64,000 nt of DNA, from positions 186,001 through 250,000 of the forward strand of contig NW_013524648.1 of the NCBI RefSeq assembly GCF_000250985.1. Reading direction: 5' to 3'. The stretch is from Nematocida parisii ERTm1. Lineage: Eukaryota > Microsporidia. Shown piece after piece: positions 44,070 through 54,551 of this stretch. Below the pieces are notes generated by a model. That model did not search any database and was not told the DNA's origin. It saw only the letters and a program-made list of their open reading frames with translations. The translations under genes were made by a program, and so were the position numbers. Position 1 is the first letter of the stretch. The number at the start of each line of letters is the position of its first letter.

Positions 44070-45132
44070 TGAAATTTTACTAATGATAAATTAATATATA
44101 TAGTAAAATTTTAGCAGGAATTTTCCAGGAAAGGTTTATAATAAATTGATGCTTAGTCAATTGGCTGTCCACTTTTACAAATATAGACTTATTAAATTTT
44201 TATTATTCTTGTCATATATAGCTTTAGGTGTTTATATATTACAGTTATAGATGACTTTGTATAAGTGGGCTAGAGACTGCTGCGTGCATTATAATTCATT
44301 GTGTGATAGAAGACGGCTTAGTCATAAAATATAAATCACATTTAGCTAGTTCTAGTGATATTTGAATGTACATTTGATTTTTCTTGTGATAAAGGAAATA
44401 TCATAGAAAAATCTATACTGAATATGTTAAATAAAGTTGTAGCAGAAGCAAAGAATTTTTGGACTGCTCAGATATTTTCACAGTTTATTGGTGTTTCTCT
44501 AAGCTGTTTTTTTCTCTCTGCCTCTAAAATGTAAACAAGATCTACTCATGTAAACTACGTATTTATTTATTCTCCATCGTCCTTATATAGTTTTCCAGTG
44601 TTGTGACAGCAGCTGTCACAACTTAATCAAATCACTGGGGTCTGTCATGAGACAGCTACGCAAGGCCAATGGCACTCAAAGGCAATTGTGGGATCCATGC
44701 GCCCATGGAAACCAACATTCTATTTATTTCTATCCATTGAAAGACTCACATATCTATAATTTTATTATTTATTATGGGTATTCATACGCCAATATATATA
44801 TTTACCATATTGTTCTTAGTAAACCAGAATTTCTTAAATACTATAATTTGTATACGCACATAGAAATTTCTTCTGAAATGTTTTTTTGACAGACTTTTTC
44901 TTATGGCTTTCTGTCTTTTAGAGAAATTTCTACTACAGTAGTAAATAGTGAATATATATTTAAATATAGGTGTGAATATTTGACCAATAAATACTGGCAA
45001 TATTTGGTCTGTTAAATTTGCATATAATAGTCCAATTGTTGTGATTTATATTTTATAGAAGCATTATAATTGACCTATGATTAACCAACTTTGTAATTCC
45101 CAGTTAAAATTAGAATTATGGGCTCTCCTTAA
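44070..45132. other. Long intergenic region with hairpin and possible relic
   Basis: About 1060 bp. A plus-strand frame 44346-44534 (63 codons to TAA) reads like protein, for example KVVAEAKNFWTAQIFSQFIG, but its only ATG is at 44424, giving 36 residues; it may be a gene relic. A perfect 11-bp palindrome lies at 44600-44622. An 80-codon frame at 44647 reads as low-complexity Tyr/Ile-rich sequence and is not called. The rest is AT-rich. Confidence 0.4.
44600..44622. repeat. Perfect 11-bp inverted repeat with outer arms
   Basis: GTTGTGACAGC (44600-44610), one A, GCTGTCACAAC (44612-44622). Outside it CCAGTG (44595-44600) is matched by CACTGG (44633-44638). It could be a protein-binding palindrome, a cruciform or a remnant of transposon inverted ends. 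Confidence 0.8.
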
Positions 45133-45807
45133 ATGGAACATCATAATAAAATAAAAACCGAAACGCTAGAAAAGAAAGGACATGATTATTACAATTGCAT
45201 ATGTGAGGCAATTAAGGAAAAAAATTCATCCTTCAGTAGCCTTGCTGATGTTGTAAAGCTTCCAGATTTAAGTGACATGTGGGAAAGCAAGAACAGCGCC
45301 GATAACTTATATGATATATTTAAAGAATACAAAGCCCAGGAGCAGATTTCTATTAAAAATGATCTAACAGAAGACCAAGAAAAAGAAATATGCAATGCAA
45401 TAGACCAAAAGATAAAAAAATCCATATGTGAGAACGCTTTAAATAAGCTAAAGAGTAAAATAGATGAAAATGGTTCTATTCTGCTAGGTATAAATCGCTA
45501 TATAGGTGACTATAGCAATTATAGCAATGATAAAGCTCTTGAATACTTGTATAATAATAAAAGTATGATAGAGAATGAATTTTCCAATTTATTAGTTGTG
45601 TGCAGAAATATGTATACTACAAAAGAATATTTTGAGAACCTATTAAACAAAGAAATAAGCAATGGAAGAAATAGCTTACCTACATACGAAATGTCAAAAG
45701 ATAAAAAGAAACTATGTATAATAGCAGTAGTTGTATTTGTTTTTGCTATTTCCTTAGTAACAGGTGCAATATTTATGCTGAAGTTCAGTTCAAAGAAAGC
45801 TGTCTAA
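45133..45807 (+). CDS. Tail-anchored helical protein, SNYS-motif family (distant member)
   Basis: A 224-aa product starting MEHHNKIKTETLEKK. The body is Lys/Asn/Glu-rich and helical, with one C-terminal membrane segment (about 197-217, CIIAVVVFVFAISLVTGAIF) and a short basic tail FSSKKAV. The stretch ILLGINRYIGDYSNYSNDK resembles GLILRNYDKLSNYSTDK of the paralogous pair at 59879-63027, and the N-terminal M-E/D-HH start and tail anchor are shared, so I place it as a possible distant relative. The function is unknown; a membrane facing the host or the parasite surface is possible. Confidence 0.7.
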   Translation: MEHHNKIKTETLEKKGHDYYNCICEAIKEKNSSFSSLADVVKLPDLSDMWESKNSADNLYDIFKEYKAQEQISIKNDLTEDQEKEICNAIDQKIKKSICENALNKLKSKIDENGSILLGINRYIGDYSNYSNDKALEYLYNNKSMIENEFSNLLVVCRNMYTTKEYFENLLNKEISNGRNSLPTYEMSKDKKKLCIIAVVVFVFAISLVTGAIFMLKFSSKKAV

Positions 45808-46414
45808 ACTCGGATAGTCCTTTAAGTAGTATAGTATCGCTTTCTGTTAAATACAGGTATTTGTGTATTAGTATGCATTTTAGTACTGGCTTTGTTTTGT
45901 AGAAGAAATTTGTATTAAATTATTCTATGGGTTTGGTTATTTAAATTATTCCAAAAATAAATCCGTATTTACCAATAATTGTTTTTTCTAGCATAGACAC
46001 CTTTTCTAATTTAAATTTTATAGCAATAGCATATACATTATGCTCTAATAAACAATTAAATACGTCGGAAACTATACAGACAGTCTGAGTAGAGACCAAC
46101 CAAACATATATGCAATACTATGCACTTGGCCATTGTTTAAAACTTGACGTGTTTAATACATATATATACTAAATAATATGTCAACAACCACAAACACACT
46201 GTAGTACGATAATGAATTCTGTGTTTAAATAAATACTTTAGAGTATCTTAAAACTTTTCTTTAAACTGATACAATATGATTATCTTGGCACATGCTTGAT
46301 ATTTTATGTTTTATTTACATATGCGTCTATATAAACAATAATTAAGACATATATGGAAATAAATTTGATAAGCTAGATATTTTTATATAAATCCACACAT
46401 TGTATAGTAAATAC
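45808..46414. other. AT-rich intergenic region, nothing recognised
   Basis: About 600 bp, very AT-rich, up to the start of the second 192-bp repeat copy. No gene or fold was seen. Confidence 0.45.
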
Positions 46415-46606
46415 AATATAGTATTAGTGTTTATGAGTTTCTTATATTTCTAGGTGTTTTTCAGGTTTATTCAAATTGTCTTTCTGTTATAATAAAGGCT
46501 AGTTAGTACAAGAATATTAATTAAAGTAATGCCACTATTTATAAAAATAAATGTATAAAGAATAAATAATTTTACTTTCGAGGTATATTACAAATCATTA
46601 AAAACA
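46415..46606 (+). repeat. 192-bp repeat, copy 2, without an integrase gene
   Basis: Identical by eye to 25654-25845, same orientation, 20761 bp downstream. Here it is not next to an integrase gene but lies about 340 bp upstream of the giant coiled-coil gene. AAATAC occurs just left of it (46409-46414) and four bases right of its end (46611-46616), a weak hint of a target duplication in very AT-rich DNA. Confidence 0.9.
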
Positions 46607-46943
46607 TTCCAAATACTATTGGCAAGAATGCACAATAGCAATTTTAATTAAAGAAAACGTGTATGTTTGTTCTAACTAAAAACAGCATCTTTGTCAATTG
46701 ATGTTTTTATTTTATTATACTGATTGAATTCCCATTTAATTTATTTCTTAACTAACAGCTCTCTTAACCAAATGCAACAAATCAGTAAAATATATAAAAA
46801 CAATAAATATTAGAAGTAAAAAACATAACAATTCAATAAAAACAAACAAAGAATACTAATTTATCTCAAAACATATGATTCTATAAATATTTACATTTTG
46901 ATTTTCAAATGTATAAATATACCGTTGTGCTCAGAAATATACC
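46607..46943. other. AT-rich upstream region of the giant coiled-coil gene
   Basis: About 340 bp between the repeat and the ATG at 46944. It is AT-rich and A-rich near 46790-46860. It must contain the promoter, but no distinct element was recognised. Confidence 0.4.
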
Positions 46944-48311
46944 ATGAAATATCTAAGAAAGTTTTTAGTATGTGTTTTTGTATTTGACACTCTGCTATTT
47001 TGCTATATTGTTGTTTCAACATATAGGCAAAGGCGCAAGAACAATACAAACTTACATGTAGTAGAAGGAGAATTATATTCAAGTGAGAGTATACCAGATG
47101 GAGATAATATAGAGATGAGTGAACAAAAAACTATTGATAGTGAGTCAACTGTATTTTTAAAAGAATCAAGCAGTACAGATGAGCAGAGCTCCAATAAAAT
47201 GGATGTGAGTCAGTCTGAGGATAGTTTATCCGATGAGTACAGTAACATACTATACAAAAAGGATAATAGCACACTTTTAGGCGGAAAATTAAATTATGAA
47301 TTTCCAAGAGAAGGGTCAATTGGTACTGATGTGAGAGCCATCCCCACCACAAAGAATGTGTTTAATTTAAATACTCATATATCACCACATGTTCTATATT
47401 TCCAAAAAAATAGTGACAGCATGAACTCTCCCATGTTCATTAAAGACACTGAAACAGAAGAAAGTAATAAAAGAAAAAAGTGTGCGTTTTATCATGAAAT
47501 AATTAGAAAATCTGGGCTGAATAGAATAAAAAAAATAGAAAACATGCTAGAGGCTCAAAAAAAAAGGCTAAACAGCATAGATGCCCAGAATCGATTGATA
47601 GAACAAAATATAGTAGAACAAGAAACAAATTATACTAAAATTAGTACAAATCTGACTTATGAGCAAATTTCCAAGTATGCATATTCACAGAGCATAGTAG
47701 AAAGAAAAAAAATTCATGAAGAAATATTGGAGCTAGAAAAGCTAATAAAAAAAGAAACTGCACGGCTAGAAAAGCAGGAAAAATCTAATTTGCTTCTAAC
47801 CATTGCGCAGCTGCAGGAAAAGGTTATAAAAATTATAGAGTGCACTGAATATAGTGAGCTAGAACAAATAATAGCAAACAGCATGCTCGAATTAGCAAAT
47901 TATAAGACTTTCGGTATACATGAATTAGGAGTGATCAAACAATTAGATAAAAGTAATACTAACGGCAAGCTAGTAGAAAAAAATAAAGCTAAGAAAGAAT
48001 TGCTTATAAAAAAGGGAAAAAAATATGCTAAACTAATTTGCAATTTAAATAAAAAGAAGAATAAGATAATCGCATGTATAAAAAAAACCCAAAATGAAAA
48101 ATTTCGGATTAAACACAAACTTAATAATGCGCATGCCTGGAAAAAAAAACTAACAAAGCAACTTTCTATAACAAAAAGAAAAATGAATGAATTAACCAAT
48201 AAAGCTTCTTATATGAACGATATGCCGAAAAAATATAAAAAAGAAATAGAAGACTTTAAAAACATACAAAAAAAGAAAGAATATGTATATATTCTTTGTA
48301 TACCCATTTGA
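46944..48311 (+). CDS. Giant anchored coiled-coil protein, segment 1 (N-terminus)
   Basis: A 455-codon frame from ATG at 46944. The N-terminus has a signal anchor (residues 7-26, FLVCVFVFDTLLFCYIVVST) followed by RQRRK, then a Ser/Glu-rich stretch (30-130) and, from about 170, a Lys/Glu/Asn coiled coil. The frame ends at TGA in a context (EYVYILCIPI) unlike the coil. The next frame is already open from 48260 and has no ATG in the overlap; an A7 run at 48268-48274 lies inside it. I therefore read this as the 5' part of a longer gene that lost one base at the A run. It could instead end here as a separate protein. Confidence 0.75.
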   Translation: MKYLRKFLVCVFVFDTLLFCYIVVSTYRQRRKNNTNLHVVEGELYSSESIPDGDNIEMSEQKTIDSESTVFLKESSSTDEQSSNKMDVSQSEDSLSDEYSNILYKKDNSTLLGGKLNYEFPREGSIGTDVRAIPTTKNVFNLNTHISPHVLYFQKNSDSMNSPMFIKDTETEESNKRKKCAFYHEIIRKSGLNRIKKIENMLEAQKKRLNSIDAQNRLIEQNIVEQETNYTKISTNLTYEQISKYAYSQSIVERKKIHEEILELEKLIKKETARLEKQEKSNLLLTIAQLQEKVIKIIECTEYSELEQIIANSMLELANYKTFGIHELGVIKQLDKSNTNGKLVEKNKAKKELLIKKGKKYAKLICNLNKKKNKIIACIKKTQNEKFRIKHKLNNAHAWKKKLTKQLSITKRKMNELTNKASYMNDMPKKYKKEIEDFKNIQKKKEYVYILCIPI

Positions 48312-49828
48312 AAGAATATGAAGCACAAATAAAAGGTGAGAACATTACTAATGAAAATTTATATGACGAAGAATCAGAAAAAAATATGAGTAACAAGGAA
48401 GAAGCTTTAGATGACCACACCATTAAAATCATGATAGATTATATAATAATTGTGTATAGTAAGATGAAACAAAGAATAGAAGATTTAAATATGCAGCGCG
48501 ATGAGCTTTCTACACAATATAAAAATCTGAAAAATCAGCATGCGAATACAAAAGAAATATTAAATCAAACAAATAATAAAGAACAAGATTTTATTAAGAA
48601 ATTAAAAGAGAAGAATGATGAGAAAAATGATCTGGAAACTGAACTAAAGAACAAAATTCAAAATATAATAAACCTACAAACTAAGCAGAATGATCTAGAA
48701 AACGCTGTGAAACTCGCAGAAACCGAGTATGCAAGCCTTTCCCATCAGCATAATATACAGAAAAGTGAAAACCAATTGCAGGAAAGCAATTTAGAAGCGG
48801 TAACAAACATAATAAAAAATCTTACTACAGATCTAAACACGCCTATACAAAAAAATAAGGAGAAAGAAAATAAGTTGAACCCACAAACATCTGGTTTACA
48901 GAATAATATAAACGCCAATATAGAAGATAATGACTTAAATAATCATAGCACTAATGAATTAAAGGAAAAAAACAAGAACTTAGAAACTCTATTAGAAAAG
49001 CTTAGTCCGAAAATAAAAACAGAAATAGATAATTTAAAGGCTGTGATAGATTCTATGAAAAAAGAGTATAACGAAGTTTCAGCCGAGAAATCAGCTATGC
49101 TTATTAACAATGCAAGTTTACAGAAAAATCTACAAGAAGCAGAAGCAGAAATTAAAAACATTCAGACGGATTTAAATACATGCATAACTGAAAAGAAAAA
49201 TCTGCAATCTGAATTGAGTGAGAAAAAAAATACAATAGATGAATTGAAATCTCAGTTAAATGACAAAAATACTGATATAAACAGATTAGAATCGGAAATA
49301 AACAAATTAAATGGCATAATAGAAGAAAAAACAGAAGAAAGCCAGCAGAAATTAACATTACTTAAAACTAACAATGATGTGCAAGAAGCTTTGCAAAAAA
49401 AACTAAATGCGGCTATGGGAAGGGAAGATGAAATTAATGAAAAACTACAATCTCATATGCAAACCGTGAATAATTTAAATACTGATATAAGTGAAAAAAC
49501 CAAACAGATCGAGTCTTTAGAAAAAAATCTAAAAACCCAAATAAAAGAAAATGATAACGACAAAGATAGTTACACCAAAATACATAAAGAATATCAAAGT
49601 TCACTAAAAACAATAGATGACTTAAGGAGTGAGATGAAGAATATTAATACTATGTTAAATAACTATCAAACAGAATGTAATAAGTTAAAAGATGAACTGA
49701 CTATTGAAAAGAAAACTATAAATGATCTAAATAGTAAGTTAGAGACAGCAAAATTCGAAATACAAAAAAAAAAGAAGAAAATAGTGCTCTTAATGAAGAT
49801 AAAAAAAAATAGTAATTACCTATATTGA
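48260..49828 (+). pseudogene. Giant coiled-coil protein, segment 2 (frame-broken)
   Basis: An open frame of about 520 codons in the phase one base back from segment 1. It has no ATG near its beginning (the first is about 45 codons in, before SNKEEALDDH). It encodes almost continuous coiled coil rich in Lys, Asn, Glu and Leu (LEKNLKTQIKENDNDKDS). The coil pattern fails after the A10 run at 49764-49773. From 49774 a third frame gives 12 coil-like codons (EENSALNEDKKK) until TAG, just after a second A run (A9, 49801-49809), beyond which the frame of segment 3 takes over. Two one-base losses within 40 bp explain this. Confidence 0.7.
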
Positions 49829-50927
49829 AAAAGTAAAAGGTTGTAAAGAATCTGCAGAATTGCAACAAAATAAGCTTATAGAGGAAATAAAACACCATAA
49901 AGAACAATTGGTTGCTCTGGAACTCAAAATAAAAAGTCTAACTGATTCTCTGGATGCCTATAAAGCTGAATTAAACGAAAAAACAAACAAAAATCAGAGT
50001 AATTTAGATGAAATTACCGAGTTAAACAACGAATATAGGAAGTTAGAAACACAATTAACTAATGAAAATAATAAACTAGAATCTGCAAATAATAACTTGA
50101 AAACATTAGAAGATACTAAAATCGCCCTACTAGACGAATTATCTGATAAAAATAAAATAATAGATGAAATGTCGATAGAGATAAAAGATCTAAAAGGCCT
50201 GACAGAGCATAAAACTAGTACTATAAATACTCTTAATGCATCTGTTAGTAACAGTAATTTGACATGTGATAATCTAAACCAGAAAATAAAAACAATGGAG
50301 GAAGATGCACAGAAAATTAATAGTCAACTGCAGGAAAATAAGGAAAAAATAGATACTTTAGCCACGGAGATAGACGACAAAAAAAACACTATATGTAAAT
50401 TGAATACGAAAATAAACGAAATGCAAACTATGATCGATAAAAAAAACACAACAAATAATGAAAATGATTTAGAAATCAGAAATCTTAAAACTAAAATAGA
50501 AAATTTAAATAAGGATCTAATAAAAGAAACTACTCGAGCAAACTGTGCTGAAAAAAACCTAAATACATGCAATGATAATCAAGTAAAGTTGCAAGAGGAA
50601 ATAAAAAACTTGTCTGCTACTATATTTACTAATGAAAGTAAAAACACAGATGTGGAAAAACAAATTAAAGTGCTAAAAGAAAATAAGAATACCTTAGAGT
50701 CGAGTTTAAAAACTGCAGAAAAAACTATAAAAGAAACCGACAAGGAGCTTAAAGAAAATAAAAAAACAATAGAAAATCTTGAAAAATCTGTAAATGATTT
50801 AAAAGAAACTATAAAAACTAAGTTAACTGAATGCAATAATGAGAAAACAAAAATCAATAATCTAAACAAAGATCACAAGCAATTAATAGAGGAATTAAGT
50901 GAATATAAAAAAAATAGATTTATCTAA
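49803..50927 (+). pseudogene. Giant coiled-coil protein, segment 3 (frame-broken)
   Basis: An open frame of about 375 codons starting inside the A9 run, again without an ATG near its start. All of it is coiled coil (LKGLTEHKTSTINTLNASVS, KTAEKTIKETDKELKENKK), with the same Lys/Asn/Thr bias as segments 2 and 4. It ends in EYKKNRFI after the A8 run at 50907-50914. Reading one base forward after that run joins the coil smoothly to segment 4, so here one base appears to be extra rather than missing. Confidence 0.7.
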
Positions 50928-53139
50928 TAATCAGGAAAAAAGCTATAAAGAAAAGAATACAGAGTTAGAAAAGGCTCTAAAAGAAAAAAATACAGGATTA
51001 GATGAGTTAAAATGCGAAAAAGAAAATATAGAAAAAAAACTGGATGCTCTAAATGATAAATATAATAAAGTTTATAATGAGCACACGGATTTAAATAAAA
51101 ATTATACGCATTTAACGAAAAAATTCGATGATTTGGAAAAAGTTCTAGAACAGAAAGAGAATGAATTGCTGAGTGTTAAAAAAGAAAGCACTAAATCAGA
51201 AAATGAATTGAATAATACAATAAAAACCTTGCAAACTCAGTTTAACAATGAAAAAGACAAAACTGATAAAATGAATACTCGTATTCTTAATTTAAATAAT
51301 GATCTTAATAATACTAGAAAAACATTAGAAAGCACACAAAATCATCTAAATGCTACTAATGATAAACTGGCGCAGCTTGAGAAAGAAAAAGATCAGCTAG
51401 AAGAAGAAACATTAAATAAACTGGAAGAAAAAGCCAATAATGAAAAATCAATTCCGGATTCAATTGAATTTATTGATATTCAAAATGAAAACATGGAGTC
51501 CAAGGTATTTTTAAGCGCTGAAGACGCTGAAGTACGTAAGTTCAAAGATATGTCAGCCGATAAAAAAATGAAGATTGTATATGACGAAATTCTAGAAATC
51601 CAAAATTCTTTGGTAGTAGAAGAAAAACATAAATTGGTATGGCATCATTTCTTGTTATTTAACACAGAAATAATGCCTGCCAATTCTTCCGATGTGATAA
51701 ATATAGGCCCTGTCTCAATGGACCCTACAAATTGGATTTCCCACCTCATAAGACATAATATGATGTATAAAGAGCAGGCCGCAAAAATAAGCTACTGCTA
51801 CTTTAAAGAATACAATCCAAATTCTATATTAAATGTATACAAACAGCTTCCAAAAATCTATAAAAATGACACAAACAAAAAACCGCATGCCATTGTTTTA
51901 GAGAATATGGTGCGATATTGCACTACTCTTCATGAATTTTTAGAGCTGACTAGTAAATTTATTTTCCTAGAAACTGATACACTTTCTAAACTAGCAAATG
52001 ACCAATATCAGTCTTTGTTAGATGCCAAGAAACTAAATCGTATGGGTACTAAGCATACATGGTCTTCTGAGATGCAAAAGCACTTTAAAGACACATATAA
52101 TGTGCTTCTGGATTTATATAATAACTGGACGATAATACAACAAAATAGAAAACAAATAGGGCGTGAGATGGCTGATTCTGATGAGAAAACTCATACAGCT
52201 ACTAGCAGCTCGAATGAAGAACCAATTCTAGACAAATATATAAGTTTAGATGAAGCTGTTTCTTCTTTAGATGTATTTGTAACCCATAAAACCCCCAAAT
52301 TTAAGGATTTTAAAGGTAATTTTCCTAATACAGAGGTAATAGGTAAAACATTAAATTTCACTAGAACTTCTGACATGCTGGATGGCTCTAACCGCTGGGA
52401 CCTTTTAGATCAGGCTATTAGAGAATGCTCTCAGTTTTTGAGTAAATCAAACAGCTCTAGCTTAGGAAATAGTGAAAATCAGCGACCTTCTAAGAATATC
52501 GATTTGATGTTTATTTTATTCAGCGCAAGGCCAGACATTAAAACGTCTTTTTCTCCTCTATTCTTCTTAGATAGATCTAAATTAATAGGAATTGTGGCAG
52601 CCATTCTTAATAGACTAGAAGATTGCCTTGCAGACTTTAAAGCATTAACACAAGATACAAAAATTTATAATTCTATTTTAGAGAATGATTTGGCCTTGAT
52701 CCAAACAGTTAGAGTTTCTATGGCAATTCACTCGGCAGCAGCACTTTTACAACACAATATTCTGTCTTTCCAAAGAAGTAAAGACCATTTTATATACAAT
52801 TTCGTATATAAAAATCTTTTTGCTACAAGCAATGCTTCTGTTAAAATGATTGATGATTCTGATAAAAATGAGAAGAACGTATTTAAATCAGAAATGGCCA
52901 GAATAATTAATGTAAACCCCAAAGATTTAAATAAAACCAATAGAAAGACAGAAACCAGACATGATCCGAAATACATCGAGTCTAAGATAGCAGTAAAACC
53001 CTTTGGGCAAAGTCAGAACAGCGAATACCCAGAATTTGTATGGAACCTAATCAAGGAAAATGCTGTGGTAGATTATTACTTGAATTACTCGATGGACCAT
53101 ATTAAAAAATATGCATCGAGCAAAAATATGAAACATTAA
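50899..53139 (+). pseudogene. Giant coiled-coil protein, segment 4 with C-terminal globular domain
   Basis: A 746-codon frame whose beginning has no ATG (it opens with GTG right after a stop, within the overlap with segment 3). Residues 1-190 continue the coiled coil. From about 190 to the end is a folded, less biased domain with Trp, His, Pro and Cys (VWHHFLLFNTEIMPANSS, DPTNWISHLIRHNMMYKEQ, IDLMFILFSARPDIKTSFS). No family was recognised. If joined with segments 1-3, the product is about 2060 residues: anchor, 1500-residue coil, globular end. The intact ending argues the break is recent or is an assembly artefact. Confidence 0.72.
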
Positions 53140-53986
53140 TGAAGCACTTTTATATAAAAAAGAAATATAAAAACTTTTAAAGCTGCCTACTTACAGTCTC
53201 CTACTACTTTAAACAACTCCTGCCGTGAACACCAGATAAAAATACATAATTAACAATAACACATCAGCAAAAAAACACATCTACTAAAGAAAATAATTGC
53301 CAATTAATCAACCAAGCATAACTTCTCAGCAGCACAATCCAAACTCATTGTTGTGCACACGCCACTGGCTGAATAAGTACTTCAAAAAACTTTTGGTAGT
53401 AGATATGTCATAATAATATGTTGTGATTTTTTAGAAATTCATACCAGACCAAATAGCTAAATCTATATATAGCTGAAATTCGCATAGATAGTGAAGCTAA
53501 AGAATGTCTAAACAATTAAATCTCAATGAAGAATATACGCCTAATGGGAGAAGGCATAGATTTAAACACAGATAAATAAATTGTTTTAGATTTATTCTAT
53601 TTTTATTATTTCGGATTATTTCATGGTGATTTTCAAGCTTTATAGAGCTTTTTTATAAAAACAAATTATTCATTTAGACAAATTTAAATTGTACACTTTA
53701 TAATTTAAAATTAAATACTTTAAGTAGTGTTAATAAAATAGACAAACCAACATAAAAATAAAAGGCATAAAATTTAGAAAACAGCAAGAATAAATATCTA
53801 GAGACAGTGGCTGCATAATGAAAAAACATTTATATGTTTAACAATCTACTATACACAATATTACATATTTATAGTGAATGAATTACATCAGAAACAAATA
53901 AGTAGACTATTATAGGTATTCAATATAGGAATTACTGGTGCAAAATAAGAATTAAAAAGTGTTTTTAGTGATTGCATAGCATATAT
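53140..53986. other. AT-rich intergenic region, nothing recognised
   Basis: About 850 bp between convergent genes. The first 250 bp are somewhat C-rich on the plus strand but broken in all frames. The remainder is AT-rich. No repeat or RNA fold was recognised. Confidence 0.45.
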
Positions 53987-54538
53987 TTATTCAGTATTAT
54001 CAATGGCTTTACAATATGCAATTATTTTATGCGCATATTCTAGAAGTGACACTTTCCTCCCCAAATGTTTTTCTTTTATGATTTCATCTACCTTTGTAAA
54101 AATCATTTCTCTTCTAGCCAAAGACATTAAGTCTTTTAAATCATCGCACTGTTCAGGATTTTTATATGCCAATAGCAAGAAAAGTTCTTGGTTTTCTGTT
54201 ATGTTTTGCCCGTTTTGTATAGATTTTCTACCAAATTCCAGTGCTTTTTCTGGTCTTTTATTTCTTACATATTCTATGAATATTTGACTGAATACAAGGG
54301 AGACTATTTGTGGATGCTTTTTTAACAGATCTGGATACTCTTTGTTCACAAGAGCATACATTTCTTCAATCTGCCCTGATATTGCAGCATCCTTTATCAA
54401 TTTGCGCGTGCTGTGGAATGCATCTCTTGTGTGGTTCAGGGCTTCAAGAGTATCAAGATGACACTCGGATGAGAGATAATCGATTGCTAGTTCTAGCTCC
54501 TTTGGGATTCGTTTGTTCATTTGTTTACCAGGAAACAT
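53987..54538 (-). CDS. GID8: GID8-like CTLH/CRA-domain protein
   Basis: A 183-aa protein (Met at 54538 or 54520). A LisH-like start LELAIDYLSSECHLDTLEAL is followed by the CTLH domain: TRKLIKDAAISGQIEEMYALV, then the PDLLKKHPQIVSLVFSQIFI segment and EYVRNKRPEKALEFGRKSI. The CRA part has LFLLLAYKNPEQCDDLKDLM, matching 'LLAFxxPExSPFxDLL' of Gid8. Gid8 is the scaffold subunit of the GID/CTLH ubiquitin ligase (gluconeogenic enzyme degradation in yeast). Length is shorter than human GID8 (228 aa). A RanBPM or Vid30 fragment is the alternative, but no SPRY domain is present. Confidence 0.75.
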   Translation of the reverse strand: MFPGKQMNKRIPKELELAIDYLSSECHLDTLEALNHTRDAFHSTRKLIKDAAISGQIEEMYALVNKEYPDLLKKHPQIVSLVFSQIFIEYVRNKRPEKALEFGRKSIQNGQNITENQELFLLLAYKNPEQCDDLKDLMSLARREMIFTKVDEIIKEKHLGRKVSLLEYAHKIIAYCKAIDNTE

Positions 54539-54551
54539 TTCTATATTAAAA

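Noticed and set aside
44647-44889. An 80-codon plus-strand frame with ATG
   Set aside because: Tyr/Ile-rich, typical of translated AT-rich non-coding DNA, with no domain or context.
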